This document shows, one piece after another, positions 17,207-25,677 of a stretch of 40,548 nt of DNA. A model generated the notes under the pieces. The model was not told where the DNA came from and made no database searches. It worked only from the letters and a program-made list of their open reading frames with translations. Source of the DNA: Rhodopirellula sp. (GTDB lineage: Bacteria > Planctomycetota > Planctomycetia > Pirellulales > Pirellulaceae); the NCBI GenBank assembly GCA_002689655.1, contig NZHC01000098.1:39879-80426 (forward strand), in the 5' to 3' direction. Both the position numbers and the translations under genes were made by a program. The first letter of the stretch is position 1. Every line of letters starts with the position of its first letter.

Positions 17207-19318
17207 TCAAGGCTCACTTGGGATGCTTTGTCTGAGCTTTCGTAGCGTCGCTTCAACTTCACGGTTGCCGGGTTCAAATTCGATTGCTTTCTTGAGGTAA
17301 AGCTGGGCTTTTGGCAGTTGCCCCAAGTCAAAATGGGTCTCGGCAGCTTCGTAGTTTGCTCGGGCGTCGGTGGGAGTGATTTGCAGTAACCGATCAAGTA
17401 ACTTGATCGCATCGGATGGTCGCCCGTCTTTTCTGAGGCAATACGCAAGCAGGACCATGGTGGGCGTATCATCCGGATACGCGTTGATCACATTCTCAAG
17501 TGACGAGATCGCGATGTCGTATTGATCAGTTGCCGAGTAAAGAAGACCAAGATCGTAGTAGGCGCGTGCGATGTGTTCTTCATTATCAGTGATCAGTGCC
17601 GCAATCAGATAAGGTTCTGCCTGTTCAGTCATTCCTGAGTTCAGCAGCAGTTCACCATATGGCAGGTGCGCTCGTGAGTAGTCGTCTATTGAAAATAGCG
17701 TTTCGTATTCGGAATGGGCATCAGCATAGCGGCCCAGATTGTTCAAACTGTCAGCTAGCAAAAAGCGACTTTCCAAATCGTCGGGTAAGCTTACGAGTGC
17801 ACGCCGTGCTGCGACAATTGCTTCGTCAAATTTTCCGGCCCAATGATTCACCTTGGCTAGGTTCCGAAATGCAATCGCAGTTTCCTGATAGTCGATCGAC
17901 CCATCAACTCGGTCTTGTACTGCCTCCATGATCGCGACGGATGGTGACTTTCCAGTGATGATCTTTTTGGCCAGCAGTCCGTCCACGATCCACTGTCCTA
18001 TCAGACGGTGCATTCGAAGATTCGGGTGTACGTGGTCCAGAAAGTAGTCATCACCCAAGCAAGCATGGCCATGTTCATCAATACTCAGTTGGCGTAGCAA
18101 TTTTTTTGCGTCTACGAGTGGAACATCTGCTTGAGTCGTGACCGAGCGTAGGGTGTCACGCAATGGCTTGATCGCCCGTAGAGAGCAAACGTCCGTATTC
18201 AAAGCACATTCAAAAGCCCGTTCCGCTTGAGCCCATTCTTCGCGAGCAAAAAGGACTTGTCCCAACAGGTATTGCGCGTCCGCAGAGTTTGGGGAACTCG
18301 CAACTACAGCTTGTACTGTTGTAAGTGCTTCGTCTGCTTGACCGGCTCGTAGCAGGCCGCGTGCTTGGTTCAGTTGCAGCGTTAACGCTGTGGCGTCGAC
18401 GTTCTCATCGAACAGAGATTTGAAAGGACTGGTGCCCCTGAGGTTGGACACAGGTGTGACGAATGCTATTTTTGCATCCGCTGCGCGTGCAATAGCGATC
18501 ATCCTGTTCAAGTTGATGCGATATTCACTGACAACTTCTTCACGCCATTCTTCATCACGTTCATATTGGATGGGCCCGACGGAATGATTGAGCATTTCAT
18601 CCACTTCCTCTGGAAAAGGGGAGCCACGCTCGGGAACTGTTTTCGACCCCTCTCTTTCTTCGGCGAGTGCAGCTGAGCCCATGCGGTCGGAAGTCCGTTG
18701 GACAACTGATCCCGTACGAGTGCTTTGTAGGATGGCGCTAAGGTCATTCAACCAGGATTGGTTCTCAAACATGCGTGCGTAGGTTCGACGCTCTAGAAAC
18801 TCATTCTGTGCGGAATAGACAATGAACAGATCTGGCTCGTATTGGGCGAGCTCTCGCATAACGGCCGCAACTCGATAACTTGCGTAGCTGACGCCCCCCG
18901 CATTGATCACTTCCCATTTCACATCAGGTTGGACCTCGGTCAGCAGTTCACGTATCCAGCGCACGTAGGATCCTGAATCTGAAAATGGCCTGCCAAATGT
19001 CGTTGAGCCACCTACGCAGAAGACGCGTTTGGTTCCCGCCGCTTTTTCCGCTGGGAAAGACTGGATATTGAACCAGCTTTCTTTGTTCGACGCTGTGGTC
19101 AATATTTGCTCACCCTCAGCGTTGGTCGACGATGCCAATAGCGGAATCTGGTTGGAGAACCCCGCGCTGGGGTCACGGCTGTTGGCGATCGTGGAGACAC
19201 CAATCAGGATCAGAAATAGTTCCAACGCTAGAAAGAATAGTACCGTGCTGGCACTGGCAAACAGGAATTTCTTCGTCCAGCTGAGACGGGGGTGGGAGGA
19301 AGGTATTCGAGTGGGCAT
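17207..19318 (-). CDS. Membrane-anchored SGNH-type hydrolase with C-terminal TPR repeats
   Basis: A 703-residue protein. One N-terminal membrane segment (FLFASASTVLFFLALELFLI, 18-38) anchors an extracytoplasmic SGNH/GDSL-like domain. Block I is FCVGGSTTFG with nucleophile Ser105, block II is INAGGVSYASYR with Gly141-142, block III is YSAQNEFLERR with Asn172, and block V is FLDHVHPN with Asp428 and His431. Between blocks III and V, about residues 310-390, sits a helical TPR-like insertion (ARGLLRAGQADEALTTVQA, then LGQVLFAREEWAQAERAFE). The C-terminal 230 residues are a run of TPR units (LAKVNHWAGKFDEAIVAARR, LADSLNNLGRYADAHSEYE and others). All catalytic blocks are present, so it is probably an active esterase or acetyl-transfer-type enzyme on an envelope polymer, with TPRs for protein contacts. 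Substrate unknown. Confidence 0.87.
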   Translation of the reverse strand: MPTRIPSSHPRLSWTKKFLFASASTVLFFLALELFLILIGVSTIANSRDPSAGFSNQIPLLASSTNAEGEQILTTASNKESWFNIQSFPAEKAAGTKRVFCVGGSTTFGRPFSDSGSYVRWIRELLTEVQPDVKWEVINAGGVSYASYRVAAVMRELAQYEPDLFIVYSAQNEFLERRTYARMFENQSWLNDLSAILQSTRTGSVVQRTSDRMGSAALAEEREGSKTVPERGSPFPEEVDEMLNHSVGPIQYERDEEWREEVVSEYRINLNRMIAIARAADAKIAFVTPVSNLRGTSPFKSLFDENVDATALTLQLNQARGLLRAGQADEALTTVQAVVASSPNSADAQYLLGQVLFAREEWAQAERAFECALNTDVCSLRAIKPLRDTLRSVTTQADVPLVDAKKLLRQLSIDEHGHACLGDDYFLDHVHPNLRMHRLIGQWIVDGLLAKKIITGKSPSVAIMEAVQDRVDGSIDYQETAIAFRNLAKVNHWAGKFDEAIVAARRALVSLPDDLESRFLLADSLNNLGRYADAHSEYETLFSIDDYSRAHLPYGELLLNSGMTEQAEPYLIAALITDNEEHIARAYYDLGLLYSATDQYDIAISSLENVINAYPDDTPTMVLLAYCLRKDGRPSDAIKLLDRLLQITPTDARANYEAAETHFDLGQLPKAQLYLKKAIEFEPGNREVEATLRKLRQSIPSEP

Positions 19319-20458
19319 GCGATGGATGGCTTTGCGTTTGATTCGAGATGATCTGCGTCGTGGTGAAGTTGCCGTTTGTATTATTCAGTTCAAAGTAGAG
19401 CATCGAGGCTGCGGCAAGGGGGGCTCGATGAATCGACAGTCGTTGGGCGTTTTGGAACTTAGCAGTACCAACTGGCGGAATAAGTTTTGGGATTCAGTGG
19501 TTGCCTTCTCATGTTATGGCGAAGTTGCTTAACACATCTCCGGTAACAAAGACGAGTCATGGTGGAAGAGGAAGCTCTGCTTCGGGATCTGCGTGTCCTT
19601 TGAGGTTCCCCTTCGGTGTGCCAGTCAATGGTAATTCAAGCGATAACAGCTTGAAATTACTGACTCGCGTCGTGTTCGCTGCGAATCAAGCTGACTCGGA
19701 ATTGTAACGCAGCACGAGACGCTCGCAATCGTCTTGGGGCTGGGTTCGCGAATCAAAAATGAAGTTGCCGTTGCGTTGGTGAAGCCAAATCTACTCTGGC
19801 TTGGTGTTCAAACGCAAATCTAGTACCGCGGGCTCGGTTGGCAGGAATTGGTAAGGAAAAAAGAAATCGAGACCCCGCCGGTGATAACAGTCCCATGCTG
19901 GCTGTCGTGGGCGTTCCGTTACTGCCCAACGGTCGGTTGTCTGGGGACGAAGCTGTTGCTAACGGCTGATGTTGGTTCCCGTCCCACTCGTTGGCTTATG
20001 GCAACCTTGTCAGTAAGCTCACGTTCGTGCGACACTCCGTTGGGCTTGATTGTAAAGTCGTGTTCCACAAGGACGGGACCTTGAAAAAGACAGCCAGTTT
20101 TGTGTGTGTTGCTTCTGTCTCTTTGCTTGACTTAGCCCAGTGGGAAGGTCTCCGTCGAAGAAAACTTGGCTTGAACACGTTCCTTTTGTTCGTGTAAGTG
20201 AAGCTGTTGGCTTGGAAGATGTAGGAAACTGAAATGCGGATCCTACGGGCTAACGCACTTCGGTATGAAGTGCGTCTGAATGAACTGGGCGTGCCTGAGC
20301 GTTTTTCTGTCTCTCTCGATTGGACGCGTTGCAAGTGAGCACAGAAAAGAGGATGTAAGTTGGATTTGGTCAGCTGTTCGTCACCGGTATAGCTTCTGCC
20401 GGATGGTGTGTTCCTGAGCTGGGTTGTGCGTGGGCGTGCCGGGCTAAATGAAGATCGT
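19319..20458. other. Gene-poor stretch of about 1.1 kb
   Basis: No open frame here carries a recognisable motif on either strand. Short frames at 19996-20334 (minus) and 19848-20197 (plus) lack plausible starts and domain-like patterns. The only structure seen is a pair of small inverted repeats at 20221-20275. It may hold the promoter of the SGNH-TPR gene at its left end; the rest could be decayed coding sequence or an unannotated RNA. Confidence 0.45.
20221..20275. repeat. Two adjacent inverted repeats, REP-like
   Basis: GTAGGA (20221-20226) pairs with TCCTAC (20241-20246), and immediately after it ACGCACTTC (20253-20261) pairs with GAAGTGCGT (20267-20275) over a five-base loop. There is no T-run, so it is not a standard terminator. 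The GTAGGA and AGCCCG words also occur in the tandem repeat at 33092-33133, but whether they belong to one dispersed family is unproven. Confidence 0.5.
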
Positions 20459-22537
20459 TTAATTGGGTGACGCGAGGATCATCCACGTTCCATCGGGTGA
20501 GAAGCAGATACTCGTCCACGGCATCGAAGTATTGATTTCGGGGACAAGTCTGGGGCTTGTCGTGCCTGCGACATCAAGTTGGAAAATAAGTTCGCGCCGG
20601 TGTGTGGGCGAGTACATGTTGAAGAGCAATCGCTTTCCATCAGGAGACCAGGCAAGGTCTTCACCCATGGATTCGTTCGTTGAAAATCTATTTCTGACAC
20701 GCGTGGGGCCAGCAATGGATAAAATACCAATCTCCTGGTGCGTTTCTGTTTTGCCTTTGAACGCTAGTTGTCGGCTATCAGGTGACCAGGACATGTTCCA
20801 GTAGATGTACTGGTAGTGGTGTTCCCCTTTCGCGAGTGCGGTGGTGATCTTACCAGATGCAAGATCGTAAAGACGAATGCTGTTGTCATTGGTGTAGGCG
20901 ATTGTCTGTCCATCAGGTGACCATTGTGCTGCCCAGCCGTCATCAATGCGTTTGTGCGGTGTGCCATCCGTATTCATGATCCATATGCTTGCCCCCTGTT
21001 CATAACGGCAGCATGCAAAACGAGATCCTTTGCCGGACCAAGATGGCATCTGTCCTTTGCAGACATCTCGTGCATCATCACCGTTGGTTTTCATCAGTAT
21101 GATTTGGGAAAGGTTACTGCGGTCCGGTGGAGAAGCATCGAACAGAACCCAGGCACCATCTGGTGAAATCGACGGTGAGCTGACCACGGGGAACTTCTCG
21201 TTGCGGTAGATTTGTTCCGACTGCTCGCCATCGACCGAGACACGGTACAGCGTGTGGAGTTTGTAAGGTTCGAAATCAAACTCGGAAGCGTCCAACTTTT
21301 TGTTGCCGTCACTATCCAGGCGATGGAAGTAATATCTTCGTTGAAGCTGAAAAAGATCACGCGTGTGAAATTTGAATTCCTTGTACGAGAGCAATCCGTC
21401 TCGGTCGATGTCCTTTGGACGCATTTCCCAGGGGTAGTTGAAGTTGGCTAACATCGAGACGCGAAATTCGGCAAGCGAAAGCTGTTCATCGCCGTCATCA
21501 TCAAACGCTTTGATGTTGGAGGACACCAGGTGTTTTCGTGGGTTCCGTATCGACGCTCGAAGTTCTGCTTTGCTGAGCAACTGGTCGGCATCTGTGTCAG
21601 CTTCTTCGAATAACTGGATTGGTTTTCTAAGGTAAGGTCCCTCCCGAACTGCGAATTCGGAAAGACTGACTAGTCCATCGCGGTCGCTGTCGAAAGACTC
21701 AAAATCCTGCTCATCCGTTTCGCTGTTCCACCATGTATCAACAAACTCACTTTTGGTCAGCACATTATCTTTATTGACATCGCAACGAAGGAAGTTGGCA
21801 AAGTCGACCACCTGACCCTGCTCAGTACGCAATAAATCACCAGTGATCCAGCGGATTCCAAGTTGGGTCTCGAGAAAACGAACAGCCTCATCCCTTGTGA
21901 TTTTGCGATTGCGGTCGCTATCAGCATGGAGGATCAAGCCTCGGTCCAGGCGACGTTGGCCGTCCGGCGATATTGAGGCGTTGTAGTTGATCGTAAACAT
22001 AGTGCTGTCCACGGTTTCCTCGGGGCGATAGAGCCACCCATCGTAGGACTCATCCATTGCCTCAATGGCTCGTTGGAGAATGCGCAGAAATGGGTCTTCC
22101 GAAGGGGAGGCTGTTTCGGTTGCAGGTTCCTCGCCCGGTTCTTGTGTAGCAAAAAATTCCTGCGGCGTGACCACGCCGTCTCCCGATAGATCAAGCTCTG
22201 CAATCGTACGAGTCATAAGCGGTGATTTCTCGCTAGCAACACGCAACTCATCTTCTGACAGCGTGCCACTGTCATCAGTGTCGTATTGGGAGAATTCTAG
22301 GCTGGATATCGCTGAAGTTGCAGCTTTGCCCGATGGCGAAGCCGACTTGTCGGGCGGCGACGTTGGGGCTTGGCAGGAGGCGGGGGTTTGCAGTGTGAAG
22401 GTCAGTGTCAGCGCCAGTGCAACCGGGACGCTACACACCGCCAAGATTGGCCGGATTACGAAAGAGAAAAGTGGTAGTGCATGGGGGCCACGGTCATGCG
22501 GGCGACGAGTCTGATGTTCGTAACCAGTATCCACCAT
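20459..22537 (-). CDS. Secreted nine-EF-hand protein with C-terminal TolB-like beta-propeller
   Basis: A 692-residue protein with a hydrophobic export/anchor segment (ILAVCSVPVALALTLTFTLQ). Residues 80-425 carry nine EF-hand-like loops: DTDDSGTLSEDE (86-97), DLSGDGVVTPQE (116-127), DSDRNRKITRDE, DVNKDNVLTKSE, DSDRDGLVSLSE, DTDADQLLSKAE, DDDGDEQLSLAE, DIDRDGLLSYKE and DSDGNKKLDASE. Most have Asp at loop positions 1, 3 and 5 and Glu at 12, so calcium binding is likely for most, though some lack the central Gly. The rest is a six-blade PD40/TolB-like propeller with repeats such as PSISPDGAWVLFDA, AQWSPDGQTIAYTN and LAWSPDGKRLLFNM, ending at the last blade. The start codon overlaps the MoxR stop by one base (TGATG), so the two are probably translated together. 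Function unknown. Confidence 0.88.
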   Translation of the reverse strand: MVDTGYEHQTRRPHDRGPHALPLFSFVIRPILAVCSVPVALALTLTFTLQTPASCQAPTSPPDKSASPSGKAATSAISSLEFSQYDTDDSGTLSEDELRVASEKSPLMTRTIAELDLSGDGVVTPQEFFATQEPGEEPATETASPSEDPFLRILQRAIEAMDESYDGWLYRPEETVDSTMFTINYNASISPDGQRRLDRGLILHADSDRNRKITRDEAVRFLETQLGIRWITGDLLRTEQGQVVDFANFLRCDVNKDNVLTKSEFVDTWWNSETDEQDFESFDSDRDGLVSLSEFAVREGPYLRKPIQLFEEADTDADQLLSKAELRASIRNPRKHLVSSNIKAFDDDGDEQLSLAEFRVSMLANFNYPWEMRPKDIDRDGLLSYKEFKFHTRDLFQLQRRYYFHRLDSDGNKKLDASEFDFEPYKLHTLYRVSVDGEQSEQIYRNEKFPVVSSPSISPDGAWVLFDASPPDRSNLSQIILMKTNGDDARDVCKGQMPSWSGKGSRFACCRYEQGASIWIMNTDGTPHKRIDDGWAAQWSPDGQTIAYTNDNSIRLYDLASGKITTALAKGEHHYQYIYWNMSWSPDSRQLAFKGKTETHQEIGILSIAGPTRVRNRFSTNESMGEDLAWSPDGKRLLFNMYSPTHRRELIFQLDVAGTTSPRLVPEINTSMPWTSICFSPDGTWMILASPN

Positions 22538-23595
22538 CAGCCTCGTGCCACTGCTGTTCCTGTTGGCGCTAGCCCACTGGGGGTGGTTTCCTGCACCAGT
22601 CGTTTGACAATCTTTCTAGCATCGATGCCTTCGCTTTGAGCGGCGAATGTCGTGATCATGCGATGCGTTAAGACGGATTCGGCTACGGCTTGGATATCTT
22701 CCAGACGCACCATGTACTGTCCATGCAATGCTGCACGAGTTTTGCCACCCAGTATCAAATACTGAACAGCCCTGGGGCCAGCACCCCAGGAAACCAGAGG
22801 CTTCAGCCAGTCAGGAGCTGAACCCTCCTGCGGGCGGGTTTGCCGGACAAGACGAACTGCGTACTGGTAAATATGTTCCGGGACAGGAATCCGACGCGTT
22901 AGATCTTGAAATTCAATGATCTCCTCGGCCCTCAATAACGGTTCCAGCGTTGGCAACGAGGTACCCGTGGTTGTCCGAGCAATCTCAATCTCTTCCGATT
23001 CATTGGGATAAGTCAGTTCGATTAAGAACATGAAACGGTCGAGTTGTGCCTCTGGAAGCGGGTAAGTCCCTTCTTGTTCCACCGGATTTTGTGTCGCCAA
23101 GACAAAAAACGGCTCTTCCAGCTTGTAGGGCTTTCCAAGGACAGTGACGCGACGCTCTTGCATGGCCTCAAGCATGGCCGCTTGGGTTTTGGGTGGCGCG
23201 CGATTGATTTCGTCTGCCAACACAATGTTGGCGAATACCGGGCCGTGAACAAACTGAAATTCCCGGCGACCCTCAGCCGTGTCCTGTAAAATATCCGTGC
23301 CAGTGATGTCCATTGGCATCAGGTCTGGTGTGAACTGAATGCGATTAAAGTCCAGCGACATTGTTTCTGCGAGTTTGCTGATCAGCAGGGTCTTTGCCAA
23401 ACCCGGAACACCCATCAAAAGGGCGTGCCCCCTCGAAAATAACACCGTGGCCAATTGGTCAATCACGTCGGTTTGACCGACAATCACGCGGCCCAGTTCG
23501 GCTTTTAACCGCGTGTGACACTGCTGCAAACGTTGGATGCTCTGAACGTCGTCGGAACTCAGTTCTTGGGACGCGGAGGGATCGGTGTCATTCAT
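22537..23595 (-). CDS. MoxR-type AAA+ ATPase
   Basis: A 352-residue cytoplasmic ATPase of the MoxR/RavA clade, chaperone-like enzymes that help assemble or activate metalloenzymes and membrane or VWA-domain complexes. Walker A is GVPGLAKT (62-69), Walker B is NIVLADEINRAPPKTQAAML (Asp128, Glu129), sensor 1 is FVLATQNPVEQEGTYPLPEAQLDRF, and the lid region contains VSWGAGPRAVQYL, a MoxR hallmark. The first ATG gives the usual length. MoxR genes normally lie before DUF58 and VWA genes; here the coupled downstream gene is instead the EF-hand/propeller protein. The Bat-like genes at the right end of the window are about 14 kb away and not part of this unit. Confidence 0.95.
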   Translation of the reverse strand: MNDTDPSASQELSSDDVQSIQRLQQCHTRLKAELGRVIVGQTDVIDQLATVLFSRGHALLMGVPGLAKTLLISKLAETMSLDFNRIQFTPDLMPMDITGTDILQDTAEGRREFQFVHGPVFANIVLADEINRAPPKTQAAMLEAMQERRVTVLGKPYKLEEPFFVLATQNPVEQEGTYPLPEAQLDRFMFLIELTYPNESEEIEIARTTTGTSLPTLEPLLRAEEIIEFQDLTRRIPVPEHIYQYAVRLVRQTRPQEGSAPDWLKPLVSWGAGPRAVQYLILGGKTRAALHGQYMVRLEDIQAVAESVLTHRMITTFAAQSEGIDARKIVKRLVQETTPSGLAPTGTAVARG

Positions 23596-24258
23596 CGACA
23601 GAACGGTTCCTGAAGGCGGGTTGCGAGCTTAACAGACTACCCACGAGTGACCGGATTGGCAAGATTCCAACTTGCTCAGATGCCTCTGCAGCGGCCATTT
23701 GACCTTAAAACTGCTGGTTGCTGCTTTCGAAGGGAAAATTTGCTTGTCTGGTGGTCCCGAAAAATGGGTCGGCTGGGGGCAGAGCGGTTGCAGTGAGCCG
23801 AGAAAACCGACTTGAGGGCTTTGGGAAAGAAATGCAGGTTCCCTTAACCGATGTTGCCAATCGTGATTGCCTCAGTGGTGGAACAGCCATCACTTGGCTG
23901 TGACGTCAATCGGCCGTGACATCATTTCGCTCAAATGATTACCTCGGCGAACCTGGTTAAAAAACGGATACTAAATTCCTGGTTGATGTGTTCTACTCCA
24001 CTTGGTGAACGATCAGGCTATTGTGTTGTCACAAATGGTGCCTCTTTCATCATGCATGATTGCGTTTTCATAAAAAGAAGGTGCTGCGATTTTCTAACCT
24101 GAGCAGATCACTTGGGTTGAAAACAAAGACGCATCTAAGTCGAAGGATCTGCAAATTTGATTTCACACGCCTACTTGTCCTGTTGGTTGGGCGTTCAGTA
24201 GCTAGAATGCGGATTCCTTTACATCGCCCGCTGCGACTTCTTCGGCTAACTTGACCAT
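23596..24258. other. Divergent intergenic region, about 660 bases
   Basis: This lies between the divergent MoxR and MFS genes. A direct repeat of 13 bases occurs at 23896-23908 (GGCTGTGACGTCA) and 23912-23924 (GGCCGTGACATCA), 16 bases apart. ATCATTT/AAATGAT forms an inverted repeat at 23921-23939. A perfect 12-base palindrome ATCATGCATGAT sits at 24049-24060. They could be operator-like sites for the MFS gene but are only sequence observations. A 61-codon plus frame at 23718 shows no motif and was left out. Confidence 0.45.
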
Positions 24259-25587
24259 ATGACCCACCCCCCTGGCAAAGAACGCAAGGCTGCGATCGCG
24301 TTCATTTTGGTGACGCTGTTCATTGATATTTTGGGAATCGGGATTATCGTTCCTGTGCTTCCAGAGTTGGTAAAACAGCTAGTGGAAGCTGATTCAACGG
24401 GCCTTTTGCCGGCAGGCGTTGTGGATGCCGTTGCTAGCTCGGCGGAGGGATCTTCTGAGGATCTCTCCGCATCTCAAAATTTTGCCCGTGCGGGTCAGTA
24501 TGTGGGCGTGATCAGTGCGACCTACGCGCTAATGCAGTTTCTTTTCGCGCCAATCATGGGAGCTTTGTCAGACCGTTTTGGTCGCCGACCTGTAATTCTG
24601 GTCTCTCTTTTTGGGCTCGGCATCGATTTTTTGATCCAGGGATTTGCGCCAAGTATTTGGTGGTTGTTTCTCGGTCGAGTGCTGGCCGGGATCATGGGTG
24701 CCAACTTCACGACTGCGAATGCTTATATCGCGGATGTGTCAACGGATGAAACGAGGGCAAGGAATTTTGGATTTGTGGGCATGATGTTCGGCCTCGGTTT
24801 CACCATCGGCCCTGCTTTGGGAGGCTTTTTAGGTGGTTACGGGCTTCGCTTACCGTTCTTTGTGGCTGCGGCGTTGGCACTTGTGAATTGGCTTTATGGT
24901 TATTTCGTCTTGCCTGAGTCGTTACCGGTGGAAAAACGCAGTGCGTTCAATTTGAGGAACGCAAATCCTTTTGGGACGCTGCGGCGTATTCGGATGTATC
25001 CCATGGTGGCAGGTCTGGCGGCCGTGTTTGCCTGCAAGTCGCTTGCCCAGCGTGGGCTGGAGAATGTTTGGGTCTTGTACACCGGCTTTCGTTATGAATG
25101 GGATGCGAGCATGAATGGCTATGCATTGGGTCTGGTTGGGATCATGGCCGTCATCGTGCAGGGGGGGCTTGTTCGGCCCACCGTGCGTCGCTTGGGAGAG
25201 CGTCGCACCGTGCTTATCGGAACTTTCGTGGGTGCGTTTGCGTTTCTGGGATATGGCTTGGCGTCCCAGGGCTGGATGATCCCCGGAATCATTGTATTCG
25301 GTGCATTTGCCGGGGTCAGTGGACCCGCGATCCAAAGCTTGGTCACTAGTCGTGTCGACGAAACTGAGCAGGGTAAAATACAGGGTGCACTGACTTCATT
25401 GACGAGTCTTACCAACATCATCGCACCGATTTTGTTCAATACATTTTTGTTCAGCTATTTCATAAGCGACGAGGCCCCGATGCGGGTGCCCGGAGCACCT
25501 TTTTTCGTCGGCTTTGTATTGCTGCTGCTATCGATCGTAATTGCCGTCCGCGTCTTCCGGAAATTCCCTGAAAATGAGGCTGGATGA
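24259..25587 (+). CDS. MFS transporter, TetA-like (DHA1 family)
   Basis: A 442-residue, 12-helix major facilitator transporter that exchanges protons for a small molecule, typically a drug or metabolite pumped out of the cell. The first helix FILVTLFIDILGIGIIVPVLPEL is characteristic of the TetA/tetracycline-efflux branch. Motif A is GALSDRFGRRPVIL (101-114), motif C lies in GFVGMMFGLGFTIGPALGGFLGG, and a second half-repeat motif lies near VRRLGERRTVLIG. An insertion of about 35 residues follows the first helix (about 43-78), which is longer than in typical Tet pumps. Substrate cannot be told from sequence. It converges on the phosphoesterase gene after about 90 bases. Confidence 0.92.
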   Translation: MTHPPGKERKAAIAFILVTLFIDILGIGIIVPVLPELVKQLVEADSTGLLPAGVVDAVASSAEGSSEDLSASQNFARAGQYVGVISATYALMQFLFAPIMGALSDRFGRRPVILVSLFGLGIDFLIQGFAPSIWWLFLGRVLAGIMGANFTTANAYIADVSTDETRARNFGFVGMMFGLGFTIGPALGGFLGGYGLRLPFFVAAALALVNWLYGYFVLPESLPVEKRSAFNLRNANPFGTLRRIRMYPMVAGLAAVFACKSLAQRGLENVWVLYTGFRYEWDASMNGYALGLVGIMAVIVQGGLVRPTVRRLGERRTVLIGTFVGAFAFLGYGLASQGWMIPGIIVFGAFAGVSGPAIQSLVTSRVDETEQGKIQGALTSLTSLTNIIAPILFNTFLFSYFISDEAPMRVPGAPFFVGFVLLLLSIVIAVRVFRKFPENEAG

Positions 25588-25677
25588 CGCGTGAGTTGAT
25601 CGACCGCGAGGGGCAAGCTCAGCCCTTGAGGGTCACAGGACGCATCGCGTGATGATGCGTTGCTTACCAAGTGGCTG

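Noticed and set aside
17007-17210. 67-codon minus frame downstream of the SGNH-TPR gene
   Set aside because: Would need a TTG start overlapping the previous stop and shows no motif.
19996-20334. 112-codon minus-strand frame in the gene-poor stretch
   Set aside because: Basic, with no domain-like pattern and no plausible start; likely random.
23718-23903. 61-codon plus-strand frame in the MoxR/MFS gap
   Set aside because: No motif, no clear ribosome binding site, and an equally long frame lies on the other strand.
25640-25660. Inverted repeat ACGCATC/GATGCGT between the convergent MFS and phosphoesterase genes
   Set aside because: Seven-base stem with a seven-base loop and no T-run on either side; too weak to call a terminator.
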